From: Batillaria attramentaria
Lineage: Eukaryota; Mollusca; Gastropoda; Batillariidae
DNA: 64,000 bases
Assembly: GCA_018292915.2 (NCBI GenBank)
Contig: JACVVK020000054.1
Span: 362,001-426,000, forward strand
Direction of reading: 5' to 3'
The notes under the pieces are model-generated. The model had not been told where the DNA came from. It saw only the letters and a program-made list of their open reading frames with translations, and made no database searches. The position numbers and the translations under genes are program-made. Position 1 is the stretch's first letter, and every line of letters starts with the position of its first letter. Of the stretch, positions 63,841 to 64,000 are shown piece by piece.

Positions 63841-64000
63841 CCAAGGGATAAGTGTGGAGTGTATTCTGTTGGCGTTTTTGTTTTTTTCCTGTCTTCATCC
63901 AGAACGTGTCGAGACATGGTTAGCGACTTCAGCATTTTGGGCCCATACAGTCGGGGAGGTAATATGCTCTAAGATAAGTTTTTGGTACGACCAGAGGACC

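Larger units (their letters stand above)
57000..63999. other. Region without a supported gene
   Basis: Contains four large microsatellites, a SINE tail and scattered short open frames. One frame, plus strand 58471-58633 (starting MAESALKVGRPLK), has a reasonable start and lies in a GC-rich segment, but no family or splice partner was found. If WRAP73 continues beyond 64000 this is its intron. Confidence 0.4.

Overview
The window is animal genomic DNA. It has short GT-AG exons in long introns, no operons or ribosome binding sites, many (CA)n microsatellites and C/G homopolymers of about 20 bp, tRNA-derived SINEs and an RTE-like LINE. The protein content (a lophotrochozoan-style p63/p73 gene with a SAM domain) and the repeat style suggest a mollusc, most likely a marine gastropod. 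The species call is inference.

Three protein genes can be rebuilt exon by exon, with matching splice phases. (1) A Y-box/cold-shock gene (YBX1-like, 291 aa, 8 exons) lies on the minus strand at 3732-9164. (2) The single invertebrate p53-family gene (p63/p73-like) lies on the minus strand. Its main body runs from 41741 to the stop codon at 23464 and encodes a transactivation box, DNA-binding domain, tetramerisation domain and SAM domain. It has at least two and probably three alternative first exons: P0 at 56.6 kb leading into a Q/N/S-rich exon at 45.5-46.1 kb, P1 at 41.74 kb, and a delta-N start at 35.85 kb. (3) WRAP73 lies on the plus strand, starting at 42503. Its first 8 exons (246 codons, the N-terminal half of its WD-repeat protein) lie head-to-head with P1 and are antisense to the long P0 intron. 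The WRAP73/TP73 antisense neighbourhood known from vertebrates is therefore present here. The C-terminal half of WRAP73 was not found before the window ends.

Region by region: 1-3.1 kb has no recognisable gene. 3.1-9.35 kb holds the Y-box gene and its CCAAT-box promoter. 9.35-15.9 kb is intergenic and contains a 2.7 kb block very rich in ACTGA/TCAGT pentamers. 16-23.5 kb is the long 3' flank or 3' UTR of p63/p73, carrying a recently inserted, 5'-truncated LINE with an uninterrupted 809-codon frame. 23.5-41.7 kb is the p63/p73 body, whose introns hold two copies of a CAGGGGTG-ended DNA element (one with a 277 bp poly-G tract) and a possible nested piggyBac-like remnant. 42.5-47.6 kb is WRAP73, with a foldback element in intron 5. 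47.6-56.5 kb is intron or intergenic sequence with a 194 bp tandem repeat, a large inverted repeat and SINE copies. 56.5-56.9 kb is the presumed P0 first exon and promoter. 57-64 kb has microsatellites and nothing I can recognise as a gene.

The main anomaly is in the p63/p73 exon encoding the second half of the DNA-binding domain. It is one base short of the length its splice phases require and shifts frame just after the NRRPI motif, so the gene as written cannot make a full-length protein. Either the assembly has an indel error or the allele is broken.
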